Shown: positions 33,322 through 41,799 of the stretch, in pieces
Position numbering within the stretch: position 1 is the first letter of the stretch
How the letters are laid out: each line of letters begins with the position of its first letter
Assembly (NCBI RefSeq): GCF_016616885.1
Contig: NZ_CP067102.1
Span: 2,570,501-2,634,500, forward strand
DNA: 64,000 bases
Origin: Bradyrhizobium diazoefficiens
Lineage (GTDB): Bacteria > Pseudomonadota > Alphaproteobacteria > Rhizobiales > Xanthobacteraceae
Reading direction: 5' to 3'
Translations under genes and position numbers: made by a program
The notes under the pieces: generated by a model
What the model saw: the letters and a program-made list of their open reading frames with translations, nothing else
What the model was told of the DNA's origin: nothing
Databases searched by the model: none

Positions 33322-34293
33322 ATGCGCGACCCCTATGAGGTCTTGGGGGTGCCGCGGAGCGCCAACGCTGCCGCGATCAAGAGCGCCTATCGCAAGCTGG
33401 CCAAGAAGCATCATCCCGACAGCAACAAGGGTGATCCCAAGGCCGCCGAGCGCTTCTCCGAGATCAATTCGGCCAACGAGATCATCGGCGACGAGGACAA
33501 GCGCAAGCAGTTCGACCGCGGCGAGATCGACGCCGAGGGCAAGCCGCGCTTCCAGGGTTTTCCGGGCGGCGGCGGACCGCGCGGGCGGCCAGGCGCAGGT
33601 CCCGGCGGCTTCGAGAGCTATACGTTCCGAGGCGGCGGGGCAGGCCCCGGCCAGGGCGCCGGCGCTTTCGAGGACATCCTCAACAGCATGTTCGGCGGCG
33701 GGATGCGCGGTGCGCGCCCCGGGGCCGGCGGCGGGGCCCAGTTCGAATTCGACACCGGCGGGATCGGGCTCGATCTCGACGTCAACGTCGCTATGTCCGT
33801 CGCGCTGGAAGAATCGGTCCAGGGTGGCGAGAAGCGCGTCCGGCTGCCGAATGGCAAGGAACTCAACGTCAAGATTCCGGCTGGCGTCGTCGAGGGCCAG
33901 CAGATCCGGCTGCGGGGCCAGGGCGAGAGCGCCCAGGGCCATCCGCCCGGAGATCTCCTGATCACCATCAGCATCGCGCCGCATCCCTTCTTCAAGATCG
34001 AGGGTGCTGATCTCAGGATCGACCTGCCAATTACCCTCTACGAGGCTGTGCTCGGCGGCAAGGTCCGTGTGCCCACGCTCGGTAACGCAGTGGAATTGTC
34101 GGTTCCGAAAAACACCTCCAGTGGCCGGACCTTCCGCCTCAAAGGTAAGGGCTTGCCGAGATCTGGAGGAACCGGGGATCTCTTCGTCACCATCAGGATT
34201 ATGCTACCGGACGGGAACGACGCCGAGCTTGAAGCATTGATGGAGAAGTGGCGGGACCAACACCCCTACAATCCACGTAGCGGGCTTGGGTAG
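33322..34293 (+). CDS. DnaJ-family co-chaperone (CbpA type)
   Basis: 323 residues. J domain at the N-terminus (RDPYEVLGVPRSANAAAIKS, HPD in KKHHPDSNKGD) that stimulates Hsp70 ATPase, then a Gly/Phe-rich region (about 75-140), and the two beta-barrel substrate domains (RVRLPNGKELNVKIPAGVVE, PGDLLITISIAPHPFFKIEG). No zinc-finger CxxCxGxG repeats, so type II (CbpA/DjlA-like), not DnaJ proper. From about 34000 the codon usage changes, with rare AGA, GGA, CTA, AGG, AGT, unlike the first two thirds. Confidence 0.87.
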   Translation: MRDPYEVLGVPRSANAAAIKSAYRKLAKKHHPDSNKGDPKAAERFSEINSANEIIGDEDKRKQFDRGEIDAEGKPRFQGFPGGGGPRGRPGAGPGGFESYTFRGGGAGPGQGAGAFEDILNSMFGGGMRGARPGAGGGAQFEFDTGGIGLDLDVNVAMSVALEESVQGGEKRVRLPNGKELNVKIPAGVVEGQQIRLRGQGESAQGHPPGDLLITISIAPHPFFKIEGADLRIDLPITLYEAVLGGKVRVPTLGNAVELSVPKNTSSGRTFRLKGKGLPRSGGTGDLFVTIRIMLPDGNDAELEALMEKWRDQHPYNPRSGLG

Positions 34294-34649
34294 GGCGAGT
34301 TCGAACTGAAGGGATTCTCCTAAAGGTCTAGGGCATCTTCCAACGGATGATGCTCGTCATATGCCCGAGGCGTGGTAGCGCTTTTCGGCTCGAATGCTCG
34401 ACGTGTCGGATGTCCGGCGGGGCAGCCGATAGAGAGGTGCGGCCTCGAGAGGGGGACCAGCGCGGTACCAAAAACCCCAATCGAGGCCGCCCGCGTCGAT
34501 CGGCGGATCGAACGCCGCTCATATTCGCGTGAACACCCGGTGCGATAATGAGACGCATACATGTTCTGATTCCAAATTTTCAATGACGGAATCGAGGCAC
34601 GGCGCGGTTTGAAGGATGCCCATGGGAAGCTTGGGCCATGACGGGTTGT
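34294..34649. other. Gap of unusual composition, no confident gene
   Basis: 356 bases between the DnaJ-like and anti-sigma genes. Short ORFs exist but lack binding sites and look random. It has more A/T-rich patches (AATTTTCAATGACGGAATC) than the surroundings and continues the compositional shift seen in the end of the DnaJ-like gene. An imperfect inverted pair GGGCATCTTCC and CATATGCCC occurs near 34332-34367. Confidence 0.4.
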
Positions 34650-35420
34650 TCAACCGCCGTTTTTCTCGGCCTGGTCATAGACCGCCTGCGCCACCTTGGT
34701 CAGCCGATCGCGGTCGCTGCCGCCGCTGACGACGTAGCCGACGCCGCGGTCGGCCCAGAACAGTGCCCCGTCCTTGCCTTCTTTGGCGTAGCGCATCTGT
34801 GTTGCGCCGCTCTCGGTCTTGGCGGTGTAGATCGTGTAGCGCTCGCCCGAGGCGCCCTCATACATCAGGAAGGACGCCGGCCCGTTCGGCCCCGGCAGCA
34901 GCCGGCCGCCGACCAGCTTCAGCCCGCTCGCCTCCAGATTGGGGGCGAACACGGTCCAGCCGCAGCGCCGGGTCAGCCAGGCCTGGAGGTGGTCGCGCTC
35001 GTTGCCGCCGACCTCGACCGGATGGCGGACCTCGACGACATAGAGGCGGTGGGCGTCGAGCGCATCCGTCGTAAAGCTCTGGAAGGTCGTGGGTGCGTTG
35101 GCGGCGCCATGCGCCACCCAGCCGGCCGCGCCGCCGGCAACGAAGGCGACCAGCGCAGCCGCAACCGCACCATAAAGCCATTGCCGCGGACGGCGCTCCA
35201 GCCGTTCGAGCTCCAGCCGGGCCGGCACCGGCTCCTGGGCAACGCTGTCGTAGCGGGCGTGTAGCATCTCGGCCATGGCACGCCAGGACTGCACCCGCTC
35301 GGCATCATCAAGATGTGCGGCAAGCCAGGCCTCGACGTCGGCGCGGCGCTCGGGCGGCAGCTCGCCGTCGACAAAGGCATGCAGCTCGTCTTCGGTCACG
35401 GGAATATCGCGGTCGTTCAT
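34650..35420 (-). CDS. Anti-sigma factor, membrane-anchored
   Basis: 256 residues. The N-terminal anti-sigma domain reads VTEDELHAFVDGELPPERRA, DVEAWLAAHLDDAERVQSWR, of the zinc-less ASD type. A single membrane helix (LYGAVAAALVAFVAGGAAGW, about 82-101) follows, then a periplasmic domain of about 150 residues (VEVRHPVEVGGNERDHLQAW; RLLPGPNGPASFLMYE) that presumably senses a signal. It is downstream of its sigma gene on the same strand, with a 106-base gap. It would hold the sigma factor at the membrane until stress. Confidence 0.82.
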   Translation of the reverse strand: MNDRDIPVTEDELHAFVDGELPPERRADVEAWLAAHLDDAERVQSWRAMAEMLHARYDSVAQEPVPARLELERLERRPRQWLYGAVAAALVAFVAGGAAGWVAHGAANAPTTFQSFTTDALDAHRLYVVEVRHPVEVGGNERDHLQAWLTRRCGWTVFAPNLEASGLKLVGGRLLPGPNGPASFLMYEGASGERYTIYTAKTESGATQMRYAKEGKDGALFWADRGVGYVVSGGSDRDRLTKVAQAVYDQAEKNGG

Positions 35421-35526
35421 ATCGGTCGTCTCTGGCTCTGCGGCCCAAAAAATCTTACGCGGTTCAACTGCGCTGCTTCTCTCTCCGTGCAGCGGACGCG
35501 GCCTGCGCGATGCATCAATCCTGCCA

Positions 35527-36015
35527 TCATTTCACCCGCCTGAGCGTCGGGCGCTCACCCTCCAGCGACGCCTTAACGTGTGCGCGGGCGCGCGCCAGGC
35601 GGGACATGACGGTGCCGATCGGCACGCCCTGGATGTCGGCGACCTCGCGGTAGCTCATGCCCTCCAGCATCACCAGCAGCAGCACCGAGCGTTGCTCCTC
35701 GACGAGCGTCGAGAGCGCCCGTTCGATGTCGCGTCCTTCGGCCTCCGTCCCGCTGGCATCCGGGTTGTTCTCCGTCAGCTGCATGAATTGCGGCCGCCTT
35801 GCGAGCGACCGCCGCCGGTTCTTGTTGAGGTTGGTCAGGATCGTGTAGAGCCAGCTCTTGACATCGCCTCCGAGAAACAATCGCTCCGAACGCAACGCAC
35901 GCACCAGCGTGTCCTGCACCAGATCGTCGGCCGCATCCGCATCGCGCGTGAGCGCGCGGGCGTAGCGGCGCAACGCCGGGATCATGGCTTCCACGCTCTG
36001 GCGAAACGCGCTCAT
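35527..36015 (-). CDS. ECF-family RNA polymerase sigma factor
   Basis: 162 residues. Region 2: IPALRRYARALTRDADAADD, LVQDTLVRALRSERLFLGGD and WLYTILTNLNKNRRR (promoter -10 contact). Region 4: ALSTLVEEQRSVLLLVMLEG, MSYREVADIQGVPIGTVMSR, LARARAHVKASL (-35 contact). No C-terminal extra domain. It pairs with the downstream anti-sigma gene. A candidate self-controlled promoter lies at 36061-36088. It is not an EcfG sigma by context (no NepR/PhyR beside it). Confidence 0.88.
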   Translation of the reverse strand: MSAFRQSVEAMIPALRRYARALTRDADAADDLVQDTLVRALRSERLFLGGDVKSWLYTILTNLNKNRRRSLARRPQFMQLTENNPDASGTEAEGRDIERALSTLVEEQRSVLLLVMLEGMSYREVADIQGVPIGTVMSRLARARAHVKASLEGERPTLRRVK

Positions 36016-36060
36016 GCCGTCTGGACGTCCTTCACATCAGGCGCGAGCGCCTATAGCGAT

Positions 36061-36088
36061 CATAACACCCGAACGGAACGGCTATTCC
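36061..36088 (-). promoter_or_regulatory. Candidate autoregulated ECF promoter
   Basis: Minus strand GGAATA (36088-36083), 16-base spacer, GTTATG (36066-36061), about 46 bases before the sigma start at 36015. Typical -35 shape for ECF sigma factors. Confidence 0.35.
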
Positions 36089-36186
36089 GGCGCTGGAAAC
36101 AGCGTTAACGCCACGTAATAGGGCTGTACCGCAGGGGAGGGCTGGTGTACCTCCAGACCTTAACGAGAGCCACAGGACGTTAGCAA

Positions 36187-37008
36187 ATGGCGCAGAATTC
36201 AGGTCTGATGCAGGGACTGATGCAAGGCAAGCGCGGGGTCATTCTCGGGGTTGCCAACAACCGCTCGATCGCCTGGGGCATCGCCAAGGCATGCCGGGCG
36301 GCCGGCGCCGAACTCGCCTTCACCTATCAGGGCGATGCGTTGAAGAAGCGCGTCGAGCCACTGGCTGCCGAAGTCGGTGCACTTGTGCTCGGCCATTGCG
36401 ACGTCACCGACGCCGCGACGATCGATGCGGCCTTCGAAGGCCTCAAGGAAAAGTGGGGCAAGATCGACTTTGTCGTGCACGCGATCGCTTATGGCGAACA
36501 GCTCGACGGCCGCTACGTCGACACCACGCCGGAAAACTTCTCCAAATCGATGCTGATCTCCTGCTATTCGCTCACCGCGCTCGCGCAGCGCGCCGAGAAG
36601 CTGATGACCGCCGGCGGCTCGATCCTCACGCTCAGCTATTACGGCGCCGAGAAGTGGATGCCACGTTACAACGTGATGGGCGTGGCGAAGGCCGCACTCG
36701 AAGCGAGCGTGCGATATCTCGCCGCCGACCTCGGCGAGAAGGCGATCCGCGTCAATGCGATTTCTGCAGGGCCGATCAAGACGCTTGCCTTCGCCGGCAT
36801 CTCGGATTCCCGCCTGCTGCTGAAATACAACGAGGTCAACGCACCGCTGCGGCGCAACGTGACGATCGAGGAGGTCGGCGACAGCGCGGTCTATTTCTTG
36901 TCGGACATGTCGCGCGGCGTCACCGGCGAAATCCATCACGTCGATTCCGGATACAACGTGCTGGGCATGAGCCGGCCCGAGGCATCCGGTACGGTGCCGA
37001 AGGACTAA
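36187..37008 (+). CDS. fabI: Enoyl-[acyl-carrier-protein] reductase (NADH)
   Basis: 273 residues, SDR-like with FabI features: KRGVILGVANNRSIAWGIAK (cofactor), DFVVHAIAYGEQLDGRYVDT, ILTLSYYGAEKWMPRYNVMG then VAKAALEASVRYLAADLG, with Tyr and Lys spaced six residues apart (YNVMGVAK), and AGPIKTLAFAGISDSR. It does the last step of each fatty-acid elongation round and is the triclosan target in many bacteria. A phosphatase gene starts 12 bases after it. The ribosome binding site is AGGA. Confidence 0.93.
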   Translation: MAQNSGLMQGLMQGKRGVILGVANNRSIAWGIAKACRAAGAELAFTYQGDALKKRVEPLAAEVGALVLGHCDVTDAATIDAAFEGLKEKWGKIDFVVHAIAYGEQLDGRYVDTTPENFSKSMLISCYSLTALAQRAEKLMTAGGSILTLSYYGAEKWMPRYNVMGVAKAALEASVRYLAADLGEKAIRVNAISAGPIKTLAFAGISDSRLLLKYNEVNAPLRRNVTIEEVGDSAVYFLSDMSRGVTGEIHHVDSGYNVLGMSRPEASGTVPKD

Positions 37009-37020
37009 TCGCTACGCGGA

Positions 37021-37620
37021 ATGCCCGTGCCCACGATCTATTATCTTCGCCACGGCGAAACCGAGTGGAATGCGCTCGGCAGGCTCCAAGGCATCAAGGA
37101 CATTCCGCTGAACGCGCGCGGCCGCAGTCAGGCCGTGCAGGCAGGCCTCATCCTGGGCGACCTCCTCCAGCGGGATGGCAAGGACAAGGCGGCGCTGCCT
37201 TATGTGTCGAGCCCGCTCGGCCGTGCGCGCCAGACCATGGAACTGGCGCGCGGCAAGCTCGAATTGCCTGTTACGGATTATGCGCTGGACGATCGCCTGC
37301 GCGAGATCGGCTACGGCAGCTGGGAAGGGCTGACGCTAGCCGAGAGCGAGGCGACAGATCCCGACATCTATGCCAGGCGCCTCGCCGACAAATGGACGGT
37401 GGGGCCTGCGGGCGGGGAAACCTACGCCGATGTGCAGGTCCGCGTGCGCGCCTGGTATGACGAGCTTCGGACCGACACCGTCGCGGTCGCCCACGGCGGC
37501 ACCTGCCGGGCCCTGATGGTTTCGCTCGGCCTGGAGACGCCGGCCAGTGCCGCCGATCTCTATATCGAGCAGGGCGCCGTCTACGTGTTCCGCGACGGCC
37601 GGCTGGACAAGTATAGTTAG
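37021..37620 (+). CDS. Histidine phosphatase (phosphoglycerate-mutase family)
   Basis: 199 residues. The phospho-His motif YYLRHGETEWNALGRLQG lies at the very N-terminus; other active-site residues are in VSSPLGRARQTMELARG, DDRLREIGYGSWEGLTL and VAVAHGGTCRALM (second His). It is of the cofactor-dependent PGM or broad phosphatase (CobC-like) type. Starts 12 bases after fabI, so probably co-transcribed. Substrate unknown. A hairpin of repeat type C follows the stop by 10 bases. Confidence 0.85.
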   Translation: MPVPTIYYLRHGETEWNALGRLQGIKDIPLNARGRSQAVQAGLILGDLLQRDGKDKAALPYVSSPLGRARQTMELARGKLELPVTDYALDDRLREIGYGSWEGLTLAESEATDPDIYARRLADKWTVGPAGGETYADVQVRVRAWYDELRTDTVAVAHGGTCRALMVSLGLETPASAADLYIEQGAVYVFRDGRLDKYS

Positions 37621-37630
37621 GACAACCCAC

Positions 37631-37673
37631 CGTCATTCCGGGTTCGATGCTCCCGCATCGTCCCGGAACGACG
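37631..37673. repeat. Short palindromic repeat C, copy 1
   Basis: CGTCATTCCGGG (37631-37642) and CCCGGAACGACG (37662-37673) form a 12-bp stem with one wobble; inside it CGATGC/GCATCG forms a second stem. Likely a terminator after the phosphatase gene. Related blocks occur at 43217-43316. Confidence 0.6.
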
Positions 37674-37744
37674 GGAACAGGGTTGAATGCGGTGTTTCCG
37701 GGCGCTACCACAGGTCAGCACCTGACCTTACGAGCTAGAGACTG

Positions 37745-38833
37745 ATGTCCTTCAACACCTTCGGCCACATGTTCCGCGTCACCACCTTTGGCGAGAGCCA
37801 CGGAGTGGCGATTGGCTGCGTGGTCGACGGCTGCCCGCCGATGATCCCGCTGACCGAGGCCGACATCCAGCAGGACCTCGATCGCCGCAAGCCGGGCCAG
37901 TCGCGCTTCACGACCCAGCGCCAGGAGCCGGACCAGGTCAAGATCCTGTCCGGCGTGATGGCGCATCCGGAGACCGGCGTGCAGGTCACCACGGGCACCC
38001 CGATTGGGCTCCTGATCGAGAATACCGACCAGCGCTCGAAGGACTATTCGGAAATCAAGGACAAGTTTCGCCCCGGTCACGCCGACTTCACCTATGAAGC
38101 GAAGTACGGTCTGCGCGACTATCGCGGCGGTGGCCGCTCCTCCGCACGCGAGACCGCAATGCGCGTCGCCGCCGGTGCGATTGCGCGAAAGGTGCTGCCC
38201 GATGTGAAGGTGCGTGGCGCGCTGGTGCAGATGGGCCCGCACAAGATCGACCGCGAGAAGTGGGACTGGGACGAGATCGCCAAGAATCCGTTCTTCTGTC
38301 CGGACAAGGACAAGGCTGCGTTCTTCGAGACCTATCTCGACGGCATCCGCAAGAGCGGCTCCTCGATCGGCGCGGTGCTCGAAATCGTCGCCGAAGGCGT
38401 GCCGGCTGGTTTGGGCGCGCCGATCTACGCAAAACTCGATTCCGATCTGGCGGGCGCGATGATGACCATCAACGCGGTGAAGGGCGTCGAGGTCGGTGCC
38501 GGCTTCGGCGCTGCCGAGCTCACCGGCGAAGAAAACGCTGACGAGATGCGCACCGGCAATGACGGCACGCGCTTCCTGTCCAACCATGCCGGCGGCGTTC
38601 TGGGCGGCATCTCCACGGGACAGCCGGTAGTGGTACGTTTCGCGGTGAAGCCGACTTCGTCGATCCTGCAGCCACGTCTCACGGTCGATCGCCAGGGCGC
38701 CGATACCGAGATCTTCACCAAGGGCCGCCACGACCCCTGTGTTGGCATCCGCGCCGTCCCGGTCGGCGAGGCCATGATGGCTTGCGTGCTGGCGGATCAT
38801 TTCATCCGGGATCGCGGACAGGTGGGGCGGTAG
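37745..38833 (+). CDS. aroC: Chorismate synthase
   Basis: 362 residues. The three signatures are [37 protein letters not shown] (FMN and substrate) with [19 protein letters not shown], and [20 protein letters not shown] then [19 protein letters not shown]. It ends with [17 protein letters not shown]. Converts EPSP to chorismate, the last shared step of aromatic amino-acid synthesis, using reduced FMN. Stands alone 124 bases after the phosphatase. Confidence 0.95.
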   Translation: MSFNTFGHMFRVTTFGESHGVAIGCVVDGCPPMIPLTEADIQQDLDRRKPGQSRFTTQRQEPDQVKILSGVMAHPETGVQVTTGTPIGLLIENTDQRSKDYSEIKDKFRPGHADFTYEAKYGLRDYRGGGRSSARETAMRVAAGAIARKVLPDVKVRGALVQMGPHKIDREKWDWDEIAKNPFFCPDKDKAAFFETYLDGIRKSGSSIGAVLEIVAEGVPAGLGAPIYAKLDSDLAGAMMTINAVKGVEVGAGFGAAELTGEENADEMRTGNDGTRFLSNHAGGVLGGISTGQPVVVRFAVKPTSSILQPRLTVDRQGADTEIFTKGRHDPCVGIRAVPVGEAMMACVLADHFIRDRGQVGR

Positions 38834-38917
38834 AGCGCCGTGCTTGAAGCTTTTGTGTGGCGCCACTAGCCCACCGCGCAGCTTGACGATTCCACAACTT
38901 CGTCGGCAAATGCGGGC

Positions 38918-40108
38918 ATGGAAAGCTCCGGGCTTCAGCGCGTCCTGAACTGGTTGATTGACGGCGCGAGGTCTTCGGGGACTTCAGCCGACATGATCGC
39001 CGCCGTCTGCGAGCGCTTGGTCGATGCCGGCCTGCCGCTGTCGCGGTTCGGCATCTTCATCCGCACGCTGCATCCGGAAATCTTCGGCCGCAACTTCATT
39101 TGGCGGCAAGGGCAGGAAGTTGAAATCGGCACCGTCGATTTCGAGATTCTCGAGACGCCCGAGTTCGCCAAGAGCCCGCTTCGCATCGTGTTCGAGCAGG
39201 GAATCGAGGTACGGGGCCGCATGGACGATCCCGACAGCAGGCGGTTTCCGTTTCTCGACGATATGCGTGCCGAAGGCGTGACCGACTACATCGCGGTGCC
39301 GATGCCGTTTCTCGATGGCTCGATCCATGCCACGAGCTGGGTCACGCGGCATCCCGGCGGCTTCAGCGATGACGACATCGCGACGATCCGAATGATCATG
39401 GCGCCGCTAGCGCGGGTCAGCGAGATCGTCACCCTGCGCCGTACAGCCGAGATGCTGCTCGACACCTATGTCGGCAACCGCGCCGGCGCACGCATTCTCG
39501 GCGGCCAGATCCGTCGTGGTCATAACGACACCATGCAGGCTGCGATCTGGCTGTCGGATCTGCGGGGCTTCACCGCGTTGTCGGACCGGTTGCCGGCCGA
39601 GACGGTGGTCGAGATTCTCAACCATTATTTCGACTGCCAGGTCACGGCGATCCGCGGCCACGGCGGCGAGGTGCTAAAATTCATGGGCGACGGACTGCTG
39701 GCGGTGTTTCCGATCGACGAATATGTCGGCGATGCCGCCCATGTCTGCACGCGCGTGCTGGAGGCCGCACGCGAATCCCGCGCGAGCGTCGAGGCGCTCG
39801 CCTTTCCGGTCGGCGATGTCGTCGAGCGCTTCCGCTTCGGCGTCGCGCTGCATGTCGGCAACATCCTCTACGGCAATATCGGCGGCGGCAACCGGCTCGA
39901 CTTCACCTGCATCGGGCCGGCCGTCAATCTCGCGGCGCGGATGGAAAAGATCGCGGGCCGGCTGGGACGCACCGTCGTGGCGTCAGAAGGCTTTGCCGAT
40001 GTCTGCCAGCACGACTGGCGCGATCTCGGTGATTTTCCGATCGCGGGATTTTCCAAGGCGCAGCGTGTGTACGGGCTCGCCGAGGAGACGCCGGTGGTGA
40101 TGGCGTGA
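38918..40108 (+). CDS. Class III adenylate/guanylate cyclase
   Basis: 396 residues. An N-terminal sensor-like region of about 190 residues (RVLNWLIDGARSSGTSADMI; FGIFIRTLHPEIFGRNFIWR), GAF-like by length and pattern, precedes the cyclase domain: metal-binding Asp residues in WLSDLRGFTALSDRLPAETV and LKFMGDGLLAVFPIDEY, and the substrate/transition-state region LDFTCIGPAVNLAARMEKIA. Rhizobial genomes carry many of these. No membrane helices, so cytoplasmic. Its input signal is unknown. Confidence 0.85.
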   Translation: MESSGLQRVLNWLIDGARSSGTSADMIAAVCERLVDAGLPLSRFGIFIRTLHPEIFGRNFIWRQGQEVEIGTVDFEILETPEFAKSPLRIVFEQGIEVRGRMDDPDSRRFPFLDDMRAEGVTDYIAVPMPFLDGSIHATSWVTRHPGGFSDDDIATIRMIMAPLARVSEIVTLRRTAEMLLDTYVGNRAGARILGGQIRRGHNDTMQAAIWLSDLRGFTALSDRLPAETVVEILNHYFDCQVTAIRGHGGEVLKFMGDGLLAVFPIDEYVGDAAHVCTRVLEAARESRASVEALAFPVGDVVERFRFGVALHVGNILYGNIGGGNRLDFTCIGPAVNLAARMEKIAGRLGRTVVASEGFADVCQHDWRDLGDFPIAGFSKAQRVYGLAEETPVVMA

Positions 40109-40281
40109 AGCAGGCGGGCCGCCCACGACCGTCCAATTCCGTCAGATCGAGATCGCTGACACCGACGCCTTCCGTGCCGCCGTCGATCCCGGTCGACGGC
40201 ACCTATCACGACGAGATCCTCATGGCGCGGCTCAGGGATGAGCTTGAGGCGGTGCGTCCTACTCCTCCGGCTCGGTCGTGA
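40105..40281 (+). CDS. Possible small protein coupled to the cyclase gene
   Basis: 58 codons from a GTG overlapping the cyclase stop (GTGA). The first half is Arg/Ser/Pro-rich; the second half holds a possible helix VDGTYHDEILMARLRDELEA. It ends 23 bases inside the convergent clpS gene. No binding site of its own beyond GGTGATGG, and no family. It may be non-coding chance sequence. Confidence 0.25.
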   Translation: MKQAGRPRPSNSVRSRSLTPTPSVPPSIPVDGTYHDEILMARLRDELEAVRPTPPARS

Positions 40282-40570
40282 ACAGCAGCGGATAGCCCTT
40301 GGCGCGGCCGGCGTCGGTGGCGCGGGTGGCCTTGGTCTCCGCGACGTCCTTGGTGAAGACGGCGACGACGCAGGCGCCGAGCTTGTGCGCGGTGATCATG
40401 ACCTTGTAGGCCTGATCCTCGGTCATGCGGAATTCGGCCTTGAGGATCATCGTGACGAACTCACGCGGCGTGTAGTCGTCGTTGATCAGGATGACCTTGT
40501 GCAGCTTTGGCCGCTCGACCTTGGTCCTGGTCCTGGTCCTGGTTTTCGGCGTGGTGACAGTGTCGTTCAT
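40259..40570 (-). CDS. clpS: ATP-dependent Clp protease adaptor ClpS
   Basis: 103 residues. A basic, Thr/Arg-repeat N-terminal tail (TRTRTRTKVERPKLHK), then the ClpS core: VILINDDYTPREFVTMILKA, EFRMTEDQAYKVMITAHKLG, ACVVAVFTKDVAETKATRAT. It delivers N-end-rule substrates to ClpAP. The hydrophobic pocket residues (NDD, T-x-EFV) are kept. No clpA follows, which suggests the second ClpS paralogue (ClpS2) that many alphaproteobacteria carry apart from the clpA-linked copy. Confidence 0.87.
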   Translation of the reverse strand: MNDTVTTPKTRTRTRTKVERPKLHKVILINDDYTPREFVTMILKAEFRMTEDQAYKVMITAHKLGACVVAVFTKDVAETKATRATDAGRAKGYPLLFTTEPEE

Positions 40571-40614
40571 TCCGCCTCCTGGACACGGCGGGCTCGGGTT
40601 CCCAGCCGGAGCGA

Positions 40615-40956
40615 TCAGCTCGCGGCTTTCGTACCATATTGGAGGACCTGCACCTTCTCCAAGGTGATCAGGCCGCTCGACATCATGCCGTCCAGGATGG
40701 GCAGGAATGCGTTGATGTTGTCCTCGCTGTCGACGATCTCGATCAACAGCGGCAGGTCTTCCGAAAGCCGCAGGATTTTCGAGGTGTGCAGCCGGCTCGA
40801 CTTGCCGAACCCCATCGGCCCGCGCAGCACGGTGGCACCCGCAAGGTGGCGCTCGCGCGCCGTCATCACGATCGCTTCATAGAGCGGCTTGCCGTCGAAA
40901 TGGTCGCTCTCGCCAATGAAGATGCGGAGTAAAACAGCCTGATTGGGGATCTGCAT
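40615..40956 (-). CDS. DUF190 family protein
   Basis: 113 residues from ATG 40956, after AGGAG. The PII-like fold of DUF190 is shown by QAVLLRIFIGESDHFDGKPL, YEAIVMTARERHLAGATVLR, GPMGFGKSSRLHTSKIL and DLPLLIEIVDSEDNINAFL. DUF190 genes often sit beside crcB, as here (2-base gap). Last gene of the fluoride operon. It may bind a nucleotide or ion and control the channel; not established. Confidence 0.85.
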   Translation of the reverse strand: MQIPNQAVLLRIFIGESDHFDGKPLYEAIVMTARERHLAGATVLRGPMGFGKSSRLHTSKILRLSEDLPLLIEIVDSEDNINAFLPILDGMMSSGLITLEKVQVLQYGTKAAS

Positions 40957-40958
40957 GG

Positions 40959-41384
40959 TCAACTCCTGGTCAAGCGGTTGTAGCGGCTCGCCATCATATG
41001 CCCAGCCCATACCGACACCAACCAGCAGCCGACGGACGCCGCGACATAGGCGAGTGCCGTGTATTTCATGCCGCCGTGAAACAGACGGAAAGTCTCCAGG
41101 CTGAATGTCGAGAAGGTGGTGTAGCCGCCGCAGAAGCCGGTCATGACGAACTGCCGGTGCTCAGGCCGCGCCAGCATGCGGCCGTCGGGGCCGGTCAGCG
41201 TCGCGTAGAAGCCGATGATGAGCGAGCCCGTCGCGTTGATGAACAGCGTCGCGAAGGGAAAGCCGGGGCCGGTGTCGAGGGTGAGTCCGGCCAGATAGCG
41301 GGTCAGCCCGCCGACAACGCTGCCGGCAGAAACCCAGGCATAGAGCATCGCCGTACGCCAGCGGTCGGCAGAGGAGGAATTCAT
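40959..41384 (-). CDS. crcB: Fluoride channel subunit CrcB/Fluc (second copy)
   Basis: 141 residues with four membrane helices. Family motifs are GSVVGGLTRYLAGLTLD, FPFATLFINATGSLIIGFYA (pore Asn) and GFCGGYTTFSTFSLETFRL (central sodium site and Phe box). Exports F- as a dimer. It is the partner of the copy immediately upstream (6-base gap); paired crcB genes often encode oppositely inserted subunits of a heterodimer. Confidence 0.9.
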   Translation of the reverse strand: MNSSSADRWRTAMLYAWVSAGSVVGGLTRYLAGLTLDTGPGFPFATLFINATGSLIIGFYATLTGPDGRMLARPEHRQFVMTGFCGGYTTFSTFSLETFRLFHGGMKYTALAYVAASVGCWLVSVWAGHMMASRYNRLTRS

Positions 41385-41390
41385 CTGCCT

Positions 41391-41780
41391 CTAGCCTCCC
41401 AGGCTGTCCGCAAGGAGGAAGCCGCAGCTCACAGCCGCGAGGCACAGTCCGACCGAGAACACGACATTGCCGAGTGCGTGCACCGGCTCACCGTTACGGG
41501 CGAGTGTCAGCGTTTGCAGGCTGAACGAGGACACTGTGGTGTAGCAGCCGAGGAAGCCCGTCACCGCGAATAGCCACGGATTGGGCGCGGCAAGCACCGA
41601 GCCGGAATGGGTCGCGAGCGCGCTGAAGATGCCGATCAGGAAGGCGCCGGTGACGTTGATTGTCATGGTGCCCCAGGGAAAGGTCTCGCCCAGCCGCCGC
41701 GCGATCACGCCGGAGACGAAATAGCGGGCGCAGCCGCCCAGCACGCTGCCGACCACGATTGCGATCACTCCGCTCAGCAC
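41391..41780 (-). CDS. crcB: Fluoride channel subunit CrcB/Fluc (first copy)
   Basis: 129 residues, four helices: GSVLGGCARYFVSGVIARRL, FPWGTMTINVTGAFLIGIFS (pore Asn) and GFLGCYTTVSSFSLQTLTLA (sodium site and Phe box). 19 bases behind the MFS gene in the riboswitch-controlled operon. With its neighbour it should form the fluoride exporter in the inner membrane. Confidence 0.9.
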   Translation of the reverse strand: MLSGVIAIVVGSVLGGCARYFVSGVIARRLGETFPWGTMTINVTGAFLIGIFSALATHSGSVLAAPNPWLFAVTGFLGCYTTVSSFSLQTLTLARNGEPVHALGNVVFSVGLCLAAVSCGFLLADSLGG

Positions 41781-41799
41781 GATGAATAGCCTCCCGTCC

